From contig OY783209.1 in the NCBI GenBank assembly GCA_963678705.1, positions 10,416,001 to 10,480,000 on the forward strand: a stretch of 64,000 nt of DNA, given 5' to 3'. The translations under genes and the position numbers were made by a program. Source of the DNA: Panorpa germanica. Its lineage: Eukaryota > Arthropoda > Insecta > Mecoptera > Panorpidae. The notes beneath the pieces were generated by a model. The model did not search any database, had not been told where the DNA came from, and saw only the letters and a list, made by a program, of their open reading frames with translations. Shown piece by piece: positions 10,040-22,548 of the stretch. Within the stretch, counting starts at the first letter, position 1, and the number at the start of each line of letters is the position of its first letter.

Positions 10040-13000
10040 ATGACAACAGAAAGCGAAGGTAGGAGCCTTAAGGGTCTCTCACACCACAATCGATCATAAG
10101 AAGAAGGTTCTATTTTAATATTTATTAATACACCACTGTATGTTGTTCATGCAAAGTGCTATCAAAGTGCCGCAATAGGATTTATTCATGTTGCAGAGTT
10201 TCGGACAATGCTGGGTTGCATATACAGTAGTGTATTAATTGGTATCAAAATAAGGAGGTACAGGACGTACCGTCAATGCAAAAAGTTTATCTCTCGGTAA
10301 TACAAAATGCAAAATACGAAGTACATGAGGGACGAGCAAATATTGAGACTGTATCTTTGAAAATGAATTTTTCAATTCCCTATTAAACTGGTTTTTGCTT
10401 GTTAAAATGATATTTTATGCATATAATAGTTTAATAAATTAAAAATTACCTATAATTAATATCAAATTTATATTAATTAAATTTAAATACAAATTAAATA
10501 TTTTGAAAAAGGAATTATAAATTTTGCAACGCTGCAAATTTACATGTGTTGACGCATGCGTGATTTAGTTCTTTGACCAATAAATTGTTATATTTTATAT
10601 AACATTTATTCCGATTTTGAATTTCCCGCTCAAATTGGCATTTGCAACGTTGCCGGCTTATAACCTACATTTACTGTTTTTTAAAGATTTTATTTGAATA
10701 TTTTCGTAAATAGGTATCCTTTTGATAATTTTCTTTTTGCAATAGTTACAGAAAAGATTCTTTTATATACACCTAGTTTTTGAAAGCCGTGTCACCATTT
10801 TTTTATAGTTAAAAGTTATTTTATGTGGTGAAATTGAGCTAAAAATTATGATTTGTATGCAATACTATGAACCATAGGTCTCTAAAATTTTGAGACAGCA
10901 TGTATTTTAACTATTTGTATCGACCCTGCAAATTTCACAACGTTTTTAACATTTACGTTAACGTCCTGTACCTACTTAATCATATGATTTGTACGTTTAC
11001 CTCATGATAAAGTCATCCTTGGAAGTAGTCGGTTGCAGTGTGAGACAGGCCGTACTTCCCAGTAAACAATTTGGATTCGGAATGGTGAATTGATTTCGGC
11101 GATATTTCTTTTTAACATTTATAAACAACTAAACTTTGAGCAAACTCTTTCATGACAAAGATTTATTATAAATTTCAATAAATATGATTTCGAAAGAAGT
11201 TCAAATTGTTCACTGGGTTGTTATTTCAAGATAATTAACCCAGTAAACATTTTGGAGTAAATTCTACTTAATTTCTATTACATATCATGAGTTTTTTGTC
11301 TGGAACGTGTTCGTTTTCTATTCAGTCGTTCATAGGAAAGGCCCTTTTTATGAGCTACAGACATTGCAACGACGGTTCACTGCTGAATTAAAAGCGACTC
11401 CAGTTTATGATTTATGACCGGAGTTATAAACTTGAAACTAGCAGGGGTATAAAACTTAATGAAATTCTACTTTTTAAAGTCTGCAAAATATAAATATTTA
11501 AATGAAGAAATAAATAGACGTAATCTTTAGTACGGATCGTGATTTTTTTAATGAATATTATTCATCTTCAACAATACTCGTTATATTAGTTTTTTACATT
11601 GTTTTGGTGATTCAAAAATCCACGATCGGCAGGTCTGCGTTAGGTTTAAAACCTCTGTCTTACCATCGCTAGGTACTATCTTCGTTTATATACATTCTAT
11701 TCGGGGATTGAGGGAGATAGCGTCTGTCTATCACCATTAAAGAAATATTTGTTGAAAAAGGATAGCATATACTTTAAACATCTGTACTGAACGAAATATT
11801 ATACAAGTATACAAGTGTAACGGTGAAAAATATATTTTACTTGTCTAACGCATCTCGTTTCTCTCTCACTTTGGAATAAATGAGATGAAAGTGAAGTTAA
11901 AAAAAATATATCCATGTGGGAAAGAAACAGAAATACTTAATGAATGATGTTGGAAAAAGAAAGAATACTAGAAAGAATAACTAACACAAAATCTGTGACA
12001 GGTAGAGAACTTGTAAAGCGTTAGAATAGAATTGTACGAGTGACTCGAACTTCACCAAAAAGGGCACTTCACCAAATTGTTTACTGGGAAGTTTATCAGT
12101 TATAAATTGTTTCTTTCTTACCGATTTAATTATTAAAATGTTGATATCATAATCGAGTAATTATTTTAGATTGGACCCCCGAAGGTCATCTTAATTTGCT
12201 GCTAACTGAAGGGGATCTAATTGCTTGCGATTCTGGAAAACTTTCAGAGATAAAACTGGAACTACCACCATGGTTTGACGTGGAGAAATTCAACAGGTAT
12301 TATTTGTTCAAGTTGTAGACATAATTATATCCATGTACGTATAATTACGTATGTAGATTTATTGACTAATTGAGAAATAACAACAAGAAATTGCAATACA
12401 TATAAAAAGCATAACAACGATTTTTTTGTAATTGATAATTGATTATAACCTTCGTTTGAACATGCACTTTTCATAGAGTATTTTTTATTATATTACATAT
12501 TTTTAATATGTCATACGTCAGACCTACGTCAAAGTATAAATGCTGCAACTCTTTTCAGCGCAAGTACTCAACAGCAGGGCTTATGTCCTATGTCTTAATT
12601 TCTATAAAACTGTCTTATATATTGATAAAGTTGGTTACTAGAACCTTAAATTTTCAATTATTTTTTAATAACTCCTTATATGTTAAGAGATATTAACAAT
12701 TAAAAAAGTCATTTTGTCTCTTTAATTATTAAAGGGATTCAACGTTGTACACATTCCAAATGCATGTGACCTGACAACCGCTGCCAACCTTGCAGCTCAT
12801 AAATCTCTGATATATGTATTTATATAGCAAAATATCAAATATTATTTACAGCTATTTCAAGAAACAATAAAATTTCAATATTATGTCTGCCTTAGCAGGG
12901 TTAAATAAAATAAAAACTTATTATTCTTTGACTTGACTTGATTATTTCGACTACCAGTAGCTACAAAACATTACCACAGCACTGACCTACTCAACAAATA

Positions 13001-14652
13001 ACTGACGTTAAAATGCATTTCACGTCATACAAATATGGCCGACCATTTCTAGCGCTAAAACTACAATTTAAATTTTTAATAAACGGGTAATATATCTCTT
13101 AGAATATAGAGTAATATATGAATTATTTGTTACAGTGGACAAAAGTATTACAAAGACAATATACTCTCTTTGTTTGTCGGTATGCTCTGTGGCTTAGTAG
13201 CGATTTTAGCCGTGCCTAGCATTCTCCGGGTGCTGGTGTTTACTGGAAAATCATCAACTCCAAAGACAGCTTACAGAAGATATATTCCCACCTTCTTACA
13301 CACCATCAGTTGGTTTGTTCTAGATCTTACTAAGGATACTAGGTTGGTAAAACTGTTTAATTAATACTACCAACCTTCCAATAACATGTAAATAATAATA
13401 TTGTTGTTAATAGCTCTTGGAAATCATTGGCGATGGTAAGGAAACGACATTTATCGTCCAGTCAGTCGGCATTAAGACATGGAGTAGGCCAAATATCGCA
13501 GAAAGATATGGTGTTGACACAATTTGCTTTAATGGGGTATATGATAAGTAGACCAAAGTATTTAGGGCTTCTTCACACTACCAAAGAAGAAAGAGAAGGA
13601 TTTGTTCATTTTTGGAGGTGTATTGGCTACATCTTAGGAATTAAAGACAGGTATAGATTGATCTAGAAAACTAAAATAGTTTGAATAGCAATCAAATAAG
13701 AATGAATAGTGAACTGATCCTAGTAAACATTTTGGAGTAAATTCTATTTCATTTCTATTACTTTTTTGTTACGAACGCTTTTGTTTTCTATTCAGTCGTT
13801 CATAGGGCGCTCTTTTATGAGCTACAGACTCAGACTGTTGAATAAAAGCGACTCCTGTGACAGGTAGGGAATCAATTTGAACTAAAATTGATTTTCTGTG
13901 TGTTGCTCCAACTTGTAAAACGTTAGAATTGGAATGTACGAGTGACTAGAACTTCACCTAGCCATTCTATTTCACCAAATGTTTACTGGGTTCTTTCTAC
14001 TCTCCTCACTTATTTTCCTTAGGATCTCGCCTTCAATAATAATAATATAAAATAAGATAAAATAAATATAGTATAAGATGAAGCGATTAGTATTTTGCAA
14101 ATAGTCTAAATCTTATATATATATAATTTTCTCAGATTTAATCTTTGTGCAAGATCACTAGAAGATACAGAAGCACTTTGTGATCTTCTTATAGAATCTC
14201 AATTCAGAACACATCTATCTATGAAGAATGCTACCTTCGAGGATCAGTCTGGGGTCTTGTTGTCAGCTGCGTGGACTTTTATTCCCTTTATAGATTACGA
14301 TGCTTTTATGTACTTCTTGAAAAGGTTGACAGGGTTAAAGAACTATCACTACTTCCCGTCTGATTTACCCAAAAACTCACACGAGAATTATAACGCTTCA
14401 AACACCGAGGAAACTACAATGTCCAGGAACTTTCAAATGAGTTCCCAGTATAAAGAAATGCACTGGTATTCCAAGTTTATTCTATGGTTGATGATTATGG
14501 TGCTCCAGGTGTTAACCCGGTACAGATTTTTGAGGTGGTGGCTAAATTTAAACATTGTGATTTCATTGTTTTTTATTAAATATTTTCCATTTTTGGGATT
14601 CCATCGATTTGGGTTTAAAGCTTCTTATATTGATATAGGTATTCATAATTAA
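10040..14652 (+). CDS. MPAB/Lcp (DUF2236) oxygenase-like gene 1, 368 aa
   Basis: Exons: 10040-10058 (MTTESE plus one base), 12170-12296, 13136-13342, 13414-13650, 14136-14652. Lengths 19/127/207/237/517; introns GT/AG; phases identical to the other five paralogs. The protein has a PCDSG-like segment (here ACDSG) and PPWFD near residues 25-45. A hydrophobic stretch follows at about 60-84 (MLCGLVAILAVPSILRVLVF), then YRRY..T..H near 95-104, VRKRHL near 126-131, and SQKDMVLTQFALMGY. A C-terminal amphipathic/hydrophobic part ends in IKYFPFLGFHRFGFKASYID. I recognise the exon-4 and exon-5 signatures as the arthropod branch of the MPAB_Lcp_cat/DUF2236 family, whose characterised relatives (rubber oxygenase Lcp, MpaB') are haem-dependent oxygenases. 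Substrate unknown. It ends early (DIGIHN) and lacks the YKEKGE tail of genes 2, 3 and 6. The tiny first exon is the least certain part. Confidence 0.83.
11058..11217. mobile_element. Family-2 MITE, 160-bp type
   Basis: Ends CCCAGTAAACAATTTGG and AAATTGTTCACTGGG, flanked by TT on both sides (11056-11057, 11218-11219). In intron 1 of oxygenase-like gene 1, 21 bp before an 850-bp relative. Internal sequence differs from the other types. Confidence 0.82.
11239..12088. mobile_element. Family-2 MITE, 850-bp type, inverted relative to 6857-7698
   Basis: Ends CCCAGTAAACATTTTGG and AAATTGTTTACTGGG with flanking AA on both sides (11237-11238, 12089-12090). Matches the 6857-7698 copy on the opposite strand almost throughout. 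In intron 1 of gene 1, ending about 80 bp before exon 2. Confidence 0.88.
12575..13080 (-). mobile_element. Family-1 MITE, truncated, inverted
   Basis: Starts near CAGGGCTTATGTCCTATGTC and follows the reversed family consensus to about 13080 (TTTTTAAT), where it stops. In intron 2 of gene 1, ending about 55 bp before exon 3. Confidence 0.83.
13719..13990. mobile_element. Family-2 MITE, 296-bp type, partly deleted
   Basis: Begins CCTAGTAAACATTTTGG (one end base changed) and ends AAATGTTTACTGGG. In intron 4 of gene 1. Flanks AT and TT do not match. Confidence 0.8.
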
Positions 14653-15044
14653 AAATAGAAATGTTTTGATTGTATTGGATATTAAAAGTGTTGTTCATTT
14701 AAAATTACATGGTTCTGTATTAATATATATATTATTATATTAATTAATTGTGTGCCTTTCGGCTTTACAATCTACATTATTATATTTCTTAATGCATTTC
14801 ATATAAATTCAAAGTTAAAACTAAACTTAAACTATTCTAGACTATTACTACTTTGAATAGTACTTTCTGTTTCTTCTTTTCTTGATCCTCTCTCTTCATG
14901 TCCCCTACTCCTCCTTTATTCACAGCGTTTCCTGCTTCTCCTTCCTTATTGCCAGTATATTCATCTATCGCCTCTTGCCTTCCTTGTCTCCTCTCGACAA
15001 GCCCTCTATTATCTTCTGTATTAATATATATTATTTATCTATCG
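14653..15044. other. 3' flank of oxygenase-like gene 1
   Basis: AT-rich, with ATTAAA near 14682 as a possible poly(A) signal, then a pyrimidine-rich run around 14875-15010. No gene. A stretch near 15180-15215 resembles the 3' flank of gene 2 near 36250 (TATGCAACA..TCAAACACA), consistent with duplication of a larger unit. Confidence 0.4.
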
Positions 15045-15155
15045 ACCTATTTCCGACGACCTCCTACTATGTATACAACACCGCTACCTAATACGATTAT
15101 CTATATACATAATCAATTTAATTTGATACCATCCAAACACAGAAAATATAACTCT
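15045..15155 (-). mobile_element. Degenerate SINE fragment
   Basis: Matches the body of the SINE at 1051-1314 on the opposite strand (TACAACACCGCTACCTAATA, then ATACATAATCAATTTAATTT). No tRNA head or duplication is left. Confidence 0.7.
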
Positions 15156-15706
15156 GTTACGATCGAGCGCCTTACTATTTTGAATATGCAACATTTCAAA
15201 CACACTACATATTCATTTCATTAGAATTTTAATAGCATATATTTTATTCTTTCAAAAGAGATAGAAACATTGACAAAGAATACATTGCAAAACAGAAATA
15301 AGAAAATAACAAACATGTTACTGTATTTAAAATGCGCAAGCAATACTAGGATGACGGACGTGTGTTATCAAACAAATACAACCATTTATTATGTTTCTCT
15401 GTTGACTAAGTGTTTGATATACTTACAGTATTTTGAGAAAACCACACGCAGCTGCATATTACAATTAACAATAACGCAGTATTGTCAGTGACGAATTGGG
15501 CAGGGCCTCCAGAAACGCGAGCCCTTCTCCTATATGGCCAATCCGGCAATAAGTGTTGTAAATATACTTGCACCGTATAGACGTGTTTAAAAACCAAATA
15601 AAAATTTGAATATAATTATATATTTCACATAGAATGTTATACAAATATATTTGACATATTTATTTCTTTATCAAATTTAAGATCACATTATATCTAGTCT
15701 AAATTT
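15156..15706. other. Spacer without recognised content
   Basis: AT-rich sequence. A slightly GC-richer patch near 15490-15545 has no convincing frame. Confidence 0.35.
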
Positions 15707-16323
15707 AATGGGCTTGTGTTCTCATTTTTTAGTGGTCGATTTTTAAATTTTTGATTGAAATTGATGTTAATAAATGTGTATTGGCGTTTCTATTTGATTA
15801 AATATCTAATTGTTGACGAAGATATAGCAATTAAAAATTTCAATTGTGGTTTTAGCGCTAGAAATGGTCGGCCATATTTGTATGACGTGACGTCAGTCAT
15901 TTGTTGAATAGGTCAGTGCTGTGGTAATGTTTTGTAGCTGTTGGTAGTCGAAATAATCAAGTCAAGTCAAAGAATAATAAGTTTTTATTATATTTAACCT
16001 TGCTAAGGCAGACATAATATTGAAATATGATTGTTCCTTGAAATAGGTGTAAATAATATTTGATATTTTGATATATAAATACATATAGCAGAGATTTATG
16101 AGCTGTAAGGTTGGCAGCGGTTGTGATGTCACATGCATTTGTAATGTGTACAACGTCGAATCCCTTTAATAATTAAAGAGACAAAATTACTTTTTTAATT
16201 GTTAATATCTCTTAACATATATGGAGTTATTAAAAATAATTGAACATTTGAGGTTCTAGTAACCCACTTTATCAATATATAGTACACTTTTATAGAAATT
16301 AAGACATAGGACACAAGCCCATT
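15707..16323 (+). mobile_element. Family-1 MITE, 617 bp
   Basis: Starts AATGGGCTTGTGTTCTC and ends GGACACAAGCCCATT; both ends intact, with small internal deletions. Confidence 0.87.
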
Positions 16324-16491
16324 CTGCACCTGTACCTTAAATACAAGTGGTTTGAGTCCACGGTTAAAAGGTTATAGATATAGTTTTTTTATGATATATG
16401 TCACTTGAAATGTATTGATCCAATATTGTATGTATGTATTGTATGTATTGACTTATGTCTATAAATAATACAAATCCATTGTACCATCTAG

Positions 16492-16638
16492 AGTACATCC
16501 GAGTTGAGTCAAGGACGTTGGCCGTCCAAGAAGGTATACAACAGCTGCCTGTACAAGCATCTACATCATCAACAACTGCACGTGAAGCGCGATGCGCGAC
16601 GTGAGACGTGCCGCGTCTTTTATTATTGGATGGAATGA
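16492..16638 (+). other. Exon-like GC-richer island (48 codons), unrecognised
   Basis: An AG at 16490-16491 is followed by a 48-codon open stretch ending in TGA at 16638. Local base composition is clearly more GC-rich than its surroundings. The frame encodes KRDARR-type basic clusters and two Cys (CLYKHLHH, later ETCRVFYYWME). That hints at a processed peptide, but I do not recognise it and no upstream exon was found. It could equally be a non-coding transcript or a decayed element. Confidence 0.25.
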
Positions 16639-16940
16639 CGTCATGGACTTTCTCTTCTGAATTACTCTCGCTAATACTACGTTATGTAGGGCATTAAGAA
16701 TGCTTACGAAAAAAGGAACAAGTATACTTAATTTAATTACAGTGAAATAAAATATATTCTAGGGATACCCATACTACAAGGTCGTTAAATTTAGTTTTGG
16801 ACAAATTTCAAAAAGCGTCGTACTTTTAGGTTAATGTGTGTGTAAATTTAAGGACTAAAAAAGTGAAAGGAAAGAAGTACTCTCATTTCAAATTATGAGA
16901 GAACTTATAAAATATCAAAACAAAGATTTATACAAGTTCT

Positions 16941-17418
16941 TATAGTTCAAATTACGAGAGTTCGGCGACGACTTATACTTAAAACAAGTTGTGGGGTATA
17001 ACCCCAGTAAACATTTGGTGAAGTGTCCCTTTTTGTGACGTTTCTATCACTATTTTACTTCAATTATAGTTCGCATCAACTTTATCTTCATTTGTATTCC
17101 GACAGGTGGAGTGGTTCCGTCATCTGTAGCCGATAAAACAGACATTTCATATGAACGATTGTGAGAAACTGATCTATAAATGAACTCTTTCATGACAAAA
17201 AAATCATACGAATCTCCAATATTATGTCAAAGTGACTCCAAAATGCTACAAAATGTTTACTGAGAACTGTCGATATAACTAAAAAGCACTGACTTATTTT
17301 TCTATAATGTATATACAAACGAATAAGATAAAATTCATTATCGTATTATAGATTTATACCGCTCTTATAACCTCTTTTAAGTATAAGTCGCCGCCAAACT
17401 ATCGTAATTTGGATTATA
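16941..17418. mobile_element. TATAGTCCAAAT-type MITE interrupted by a family-2 MITE
   Basis: Inverted ends TATAGTTCAAATTACGAGAG and the complement of TATAATCCAAATTACGATAG at 17418, with the shared subterminal block GGCGGCGACTTATACTTAAAA and its inverse. The element is split at 17003-17264 by a CCCAGTAAACA element. Intact relative at 19247-19464; partial copies at about 17885-18037 and 61597-61786. Confidence 0.8.
17003..17264. mobile_element. Family-2 MITE, 262-bp type, nested
   Basis: Starts CCCAGTAAACATTTGGTG and ends AAATGTTTACTGAG. Inserted into the 16941-17418 element, which gives a relative age: family 2 moved after this MITE. Confidence 0.83.
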
Positions 17419-18474
17419 TATTTCATTTTGAGGTTAACTCTTTATTTAATTCGTGTATGAGTAATATCACCAATTAATAATATGCGGTTACTAACATTTG
17501 ATAGTTTCATTTGTAACTAAAACGATAAGAAAGTTTATGAAATATTTGTTTTTGTAAGCGTTCTAACTTTGTTTAGTTCATACGGTGGCACGCTGCCAAA
17601 CGGCGGACGCAAAGTCTGAGCAGTGTGGTGGAGATCGTCACCGAGGGCTTCGCCAACAGCTGCAGCGGTTAAAGGCATGCGCGGTCCGGTGTCTCACAAT
17701 TAGTTTATTTCATAAAACATAATTCACTGGTTTACACACATTCTGAATGAGTAAATTCTTTAATTCATTCATTTACTGTTCAGTTTTTGGAGATATAATC
17801 GCGGGTAGATTAGATATGTTATATATACGCATACATATCTAATTCATCTCACATATCCAAAATGCTACAAAATGTTTACTGAGAACTGTCGATATAACTA
17901 AAAAGCACTGACTTATTTTTCTATAATGTATATACAAACGAATAAGATAAAATTCATTATCGTATTATAGATTTATACCGCTCTTATAACCTCTTTTAAG
18001 TATAAGTCGCCGCCAAACTATCGTAATTTGGATTATATATTTCATTTTGAGGTTAACTCTTTATTTAATTCGTGTATGAGTAATATCACCAATTAATAAT
18101 ATGCGGTTACTAACATTTGATAGTTTCATTTGTAACTAAAACGATAAGAAAGTTTATGAAATATTTGTTTTTGTAAGCGTTCTAACTTTGTTTAGTTCAT
18201 ACGGTGGCACGCTGCCAAACGGCGGACGCAAAGTCTGAGCAGTGTGGTGGAGATCGTCACCGAGGGCTTCGCCAACAGCTGCAGCGGTTAAAGGCATGCG
18301 CGGTCCGGTGTCTCACAATTAGTTTATTTCATAAAACATAATTCACTGGTTTACACACATTCTGAATGAGTAAATTCTTTAATTCATTCATTTACTGTTC
18401 AGTTTTTGGAGATATAATCGCGGGTAGATTAGATATGTTATATATACGCATACATATCTAATTCATCTCACAAG
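17237..18474. repeat. Tandem duplication, two copies of a 619-bp unit
   Basis: The segment beginning TCCAAAATGCTACAAAATGT at 17237 recurs at 17856, and the two units read identically by eye. Each unit holds the last few bases of a family-2 MITE, the right half of the TATAGTCCAAAT-type MITE and a GC-rich exon-like island. The breakpoint lies inside the family-2 element. Lack of divergence implies a recent event or an assembly duplicate. Confidence 0.9.
17577..17672 (+). other. Exon-like GC-rich island, copy 1, unrecognised
   Basis: A TTTAG acceptor-like site at 17572-17576 precedes an open frame reading RWHAAKRRTQSLSSVVEIVT and then EGFANSCSG before TAA at 17672. Composition is GC-rich in an AT-rich setting, as expected of a terminal coding exon. 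The island is repeated exactly at 18196-18291 by the 619-bp duplication. No family recognised and no partner exons located; a second frame is also open, so coding status is unproven. Confidence 0.28.
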
Positions 18475-19246
18475 TTTTATCTGAGGTATTTTAGAACATA
18501 TTTGTGATAATTTGTTTGTTTGTTTATACGGGTTATCTATCATCTGTGATTGTGGTTTAGATATTATTGTTTTAAATTACTTGGTGTTCTTTTGTTGGAT
18601 TACATCGTTGACTTATCGCTTGGAGGAAAGTTATTGAGTAAGTTTATTGTTTTATAATTATTGTTTTATCCAGGTAGGATTGTTAAACACTTAATTAGTT
18701 TGTAGTAAGCTAGCAACCTTGCAGTGCAAGACAAGTTCTATATGAGAAGTAGAAAATAAACATTAAAATTAGATTGTGGCATGCTAGCAAGAGTGACACT
18801 GTATGACAGCTTCCTATTCGGGTATAATTACAATAATAATGCCTTAACATTTTATGATATACTCGACTAAATTAATTAGGGAATCATTTCAATTTCTTTT
18901 ATATAAAGAGTCATTTTAAATTTCGAGCCAATTCTGAACTGTCAACAACAAACTTCATTGTGGTGACATTTCTTAGATGTTATGTTCTATTACTAACCTC
19001 AAAGTTTGTACTTTAAATTGTACTATATCACCACTTTTCACTAATAAAATATTGCGTTTTTCTATTGATATAAAATATCACCTCTTGTTAAGGAGTTATG
19101 CTTACGCTTTATATAAGTTTACCGTAAATTTGGTAAAAGTTTTATAGTTGAAGACTATATTCCAAAACATGAGTGTCCATAGAAAATTTAACGTAGAATG
19201 CGAAATTTTGGAGTTCCATTTAGTTTTTATAACAGGTTTATTCATG
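18475..19246. other. Spacer without recognised gene
   Basis: AT-rich. A short GC-neutral stretch with GTTGGATTACATCG near 18593 could be transcribed, but no frame is convincing. Confidence 0.3.
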
Positions 19247-19464
19247 TATAGTTGAAATTACGAGAGTTCGGCGGCGACTCATACTTAAAACTAGTTGTGG
19301 GGTATAAACTGCCGATATAACTAAATAGCACTGACTCACTTATTTTTCTATAATTTATATAGAAACGAATAAGATAAAATTCATTATCGTATTATAGATT
19401 TATACCGCTCTATTAACCTCTTTTAAGTATAAGTCGCCGCCGAACTCTCGTGATTTGGACTATA
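19247..19464. mobile_element. Intact TATAGTCCAAAT-type MITE
   Basis: 218 bp, ends TATAGTTGAAATTACGAGAG and the complement of TATAGTCCAAATCACGAGAG, with subterminal GGCGGCGACTCATACTTAAA and its inverse. Both sides carry GTTTATTCATG, a probable remnant of the target or of an enclosing repeat. Confidence 0.82.
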
Positions 19465-20458
19465 GTTAATGTTTATTCATGTAGAGTAATGTTGTCTTGC
19501 TTCTTGCGCCTGCGCTGCAGCCTGTTGGATTATCTGCTACTTATTTACTCTTTGCGATTTTTTTATTGCGCTGCACTCTCATTTCGTGCCATTGCATGAA
19601 AAAATATACTGTGTCAAATATCACGTAAATCGGATAACGGAAAAACGTGCCCAGAAAAAAACTGTTTTATTTATATATCTTGCGAAATATTAGTTTTATG
19701 AAAAAAGTTATTATACAAAAGTTATAGATCTATTTAAAATACATATATTACGATATATATGACTCACGATTTTCATGAAATACGGGAAAATCACTTCCTT
19801 TTATTACAAGTTCATGTGAATCGAAGTCGCAAAATCACGAAAAAAACATTTTATTTATTTATTTTACAAAATATATACAGAAAAGTGTTATACGAAACAA
19901 TTAAAAATTCATCTATCACTTTTTTTTGTATATTGCAAGTCTACATCTTAACTTTAAGTGTTCTATATTCTTCTTTATTAATTTAAATAAATTAATTTGT
20001 TTTTTTCTTAAAAGCGATTTGTTTTTTAAAAAAATAATTGTAACCATATTCATATTAAATATTAATAATTAATTGCTGTGCTATTTATATACTAATCAAC
20101 AAAAGAAAAAAACAAAACACAAAATTTAATATATAGTTTTATATATTACAATAACAAAAATGATGAACTTAAAATTTGATAAGAAATAATTTTCATATCT
20201 TTGTAGGTTATAAATAATATTTTTAATATGTAATTGTTGCGTTTGTAGCTACTAGGTAAATATATTTATTACTTCCGATACTAATTCTCGAATATTATAA
20301 AAAATTATAAATAAATATAAAATTTAAAAGCTTGATCTTTTGTTTTCACGATTAATTTTTGCATCAGCGCTATATTTTCTGCTTCCAATTCTGGAAGCGT
20401 TCTTTGTATGAATACTCATATCAGTGTATTAGACGCATTTAGCTACATAATACAGCTA
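19465..20458. other. AT-rich spacer
   Basis: Very AT-rich; open frames are short and biased only by composition. No gene, repeat family or RNA gene recognised. Confidence 0.35.
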
Positions 20459-20567
20459 TCAGGCAACGTAACCAGATCCTCTTCTAAATGATCTCATTCT
20501 CACAACTTCCGTCTCGGCGTTCACAATGGACGGGAATCCCGCAACTACAACATAATGTTTTACCAGT
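20459..20567 (-). other. Exon-like GC-richer island on minus strand, unrecognised
   Basis: Reading minus strand, GCCAG at 20572-20568 could be an acceptor, followed by an open frame ending in TGA at 20459 (HYVVVAGFPSIVNAETEVV, then RMRSFRRGSGYVA). A second frame over the same bases is Cys-rich (LCCSCGIPVHC). Both being open makes the coding frame ambiguous. Function unknown. Confidence 0.25.
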
Positions 20568-21312
20568 CTGGCAAACTCTCAAGTAATGGATTTCATTTGC
20601 ATTGAATAAATAATGTCACATTAACGTAAGATAGTTTCACATCTGCACTTACAATCGATCCCGGTTTCTCCTATAACAATAAATCATTAAATATTCCAAC
20701 CCGGGCTCAATAATGCCGATGGAATTCCATGCACGACTGCATCATTTGCATTGATTATTTGCCATTATCTAAACCGCAGTAATTACATAAAGAATAATGA
20801 TTTTAATAGCATGCATGAAGCATTTGCATAAAAGTCGCGTGTGTTTTGTTTTATTAGTAACTCCGCCAGGGGGCTAAACACAATTACATGAATTAAAATA
20901 AACTTTTTATGCAATATTACATAATTATTAACATCATTAGTAAATTATCATCATTATAAAATTGTAAAAGAAAATATATTAAACTTCATGAAATTTATAA
21001 AGTAAATGATTTTATTTTGTGAGGTTAACGAAAAGTTATTTAAATCTATTAGCAAATTGGTTTTTAGGTTATGGTTTTCTTTAAAGGTTTTTAATTTGAA
21101 GTTTCTTATGTCACTTTGCTGCATGCATAAAATTGTTATTGTTGATTAACTTCAAAAGAAATGCAGTTTTGAAATTTATGTAAAGTTATTCAAATGAATG
21201 CGGAATATAAAAATATTGTTATGTAACTAAAATAGATAAAGCACAGCTTGTTTTATTCCATTTTAACATCGCCCCGCTCTTATTGCAATCCCTATACAGA
21301 ATATTATGAACG
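20568..21312. other. Spacer
   Basis: A stretch at about 20640-20780 is less AT-rich than its surroundings and could be a conserved regulatory element, but no motif is recognised. The rest is AT-rich. Confidence 0.3.
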
Positions 21313-21951
21313 AATGGGCTTGTGTCCTCATTTTTTAGTGGTCGATTTTTCAATTGTTGATTGAAATTGATGTTAATAAATGTGTATTGGCGTGTCTATT
21401 TTATTAAATATCTAAATATTGACAAAGATATAGCAATTAAAAATTTGAATTGTAGTTTTAGCGCTAGAAATGGTCGGCCATATTTGTATGACATGAAATG
21501 CATTTTAACGTCAGTTATTTGTTGAGTAGGTCAGTGTTGTGGTAATGTTTTGTAGCTGTTGGTACTCAAACAATCCAGTCAAGTCAAAGAATAATAAGTT
21601 TTTACTTTATTTAACCCTGTTAAGGCAGACATAATATTGAAATTTTATTGTTCCTTGAAATAACTGTAAATAATATTTGATATTTTGATATATAAATACA
21701 TATAGCAGAGATTTATGATCTGTAAAGTTGGTAACCTTACACAAGGATTGTGATGTCACATGCATTTGGAGTTTGTACAACGTTGAATCCCTTTAATAAT
21801 TAAAGAGACAAAATGACTTTTTTAATTGTTAATATCTCCTAACATATAAGGTGTTATTAAAAAATAATTGAACATTTGAGGTTCTAGTAACCCACTTTAT
21901 CAATATATAGTACACTTTTATAGAAATTAAGACATAGGACACAAGCCCATT
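21313..21951 (+). mobile_element. Family-1 MITE, full length
   Basis: Starts AATGGGCTTGTGTCCTC and ends GGACACAAGCCCATT, 639 bp: one of the best reference copies of the family in the window. Confidence 0.9.
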
Positions 21952-22548
21952 CTTATATCCGTTCTTAAAGTTCTTTGTTCAGTCTTCTCTCAACATCAAG
22001 GTGACTGATGAAATAAACCTGAAAGCCACAAGCTGGCCAACTCACCTTGTGCAACTGAGAAAATAACTTGAATATGTAAATTTCATACAAAATGGATCTT
22101 TGTTACCAAACATAAATAAGATTGTATACACAACATTCTTGTAGATGACCTTGTTGTTAAATCATGATGACATTTTATTACTTAAAAACTACATTAGTGT
22201 ACATCACAGACTAGTACTACTAGATATATCCGCGAGATGAGATCAAAGTCAGTTAAGCATGCAGTTCGTGTTTTAGATGACAAATTAGTCATTATCTTCG
22301 AGTACAGTATGAACTGCAATTAACTGAAATAGAGTTACCAGATACACTATAAAAGTTTTTGAAAAAGATGTTACAATGATTTGAAATAATTTCCTAACCT
22401 AAAATTGACTTTGTTTACTTTGAGGCAGTAACTTACTAGATACTGCAATAACGTAAGAGGTTATTCATAAACCATGTTAGCTAGAGTGAAGCTGAATAAA
22501 TTTTTCATTTATTTTATTTGGCACAATGGAAACAGTTTGCACAATAAC

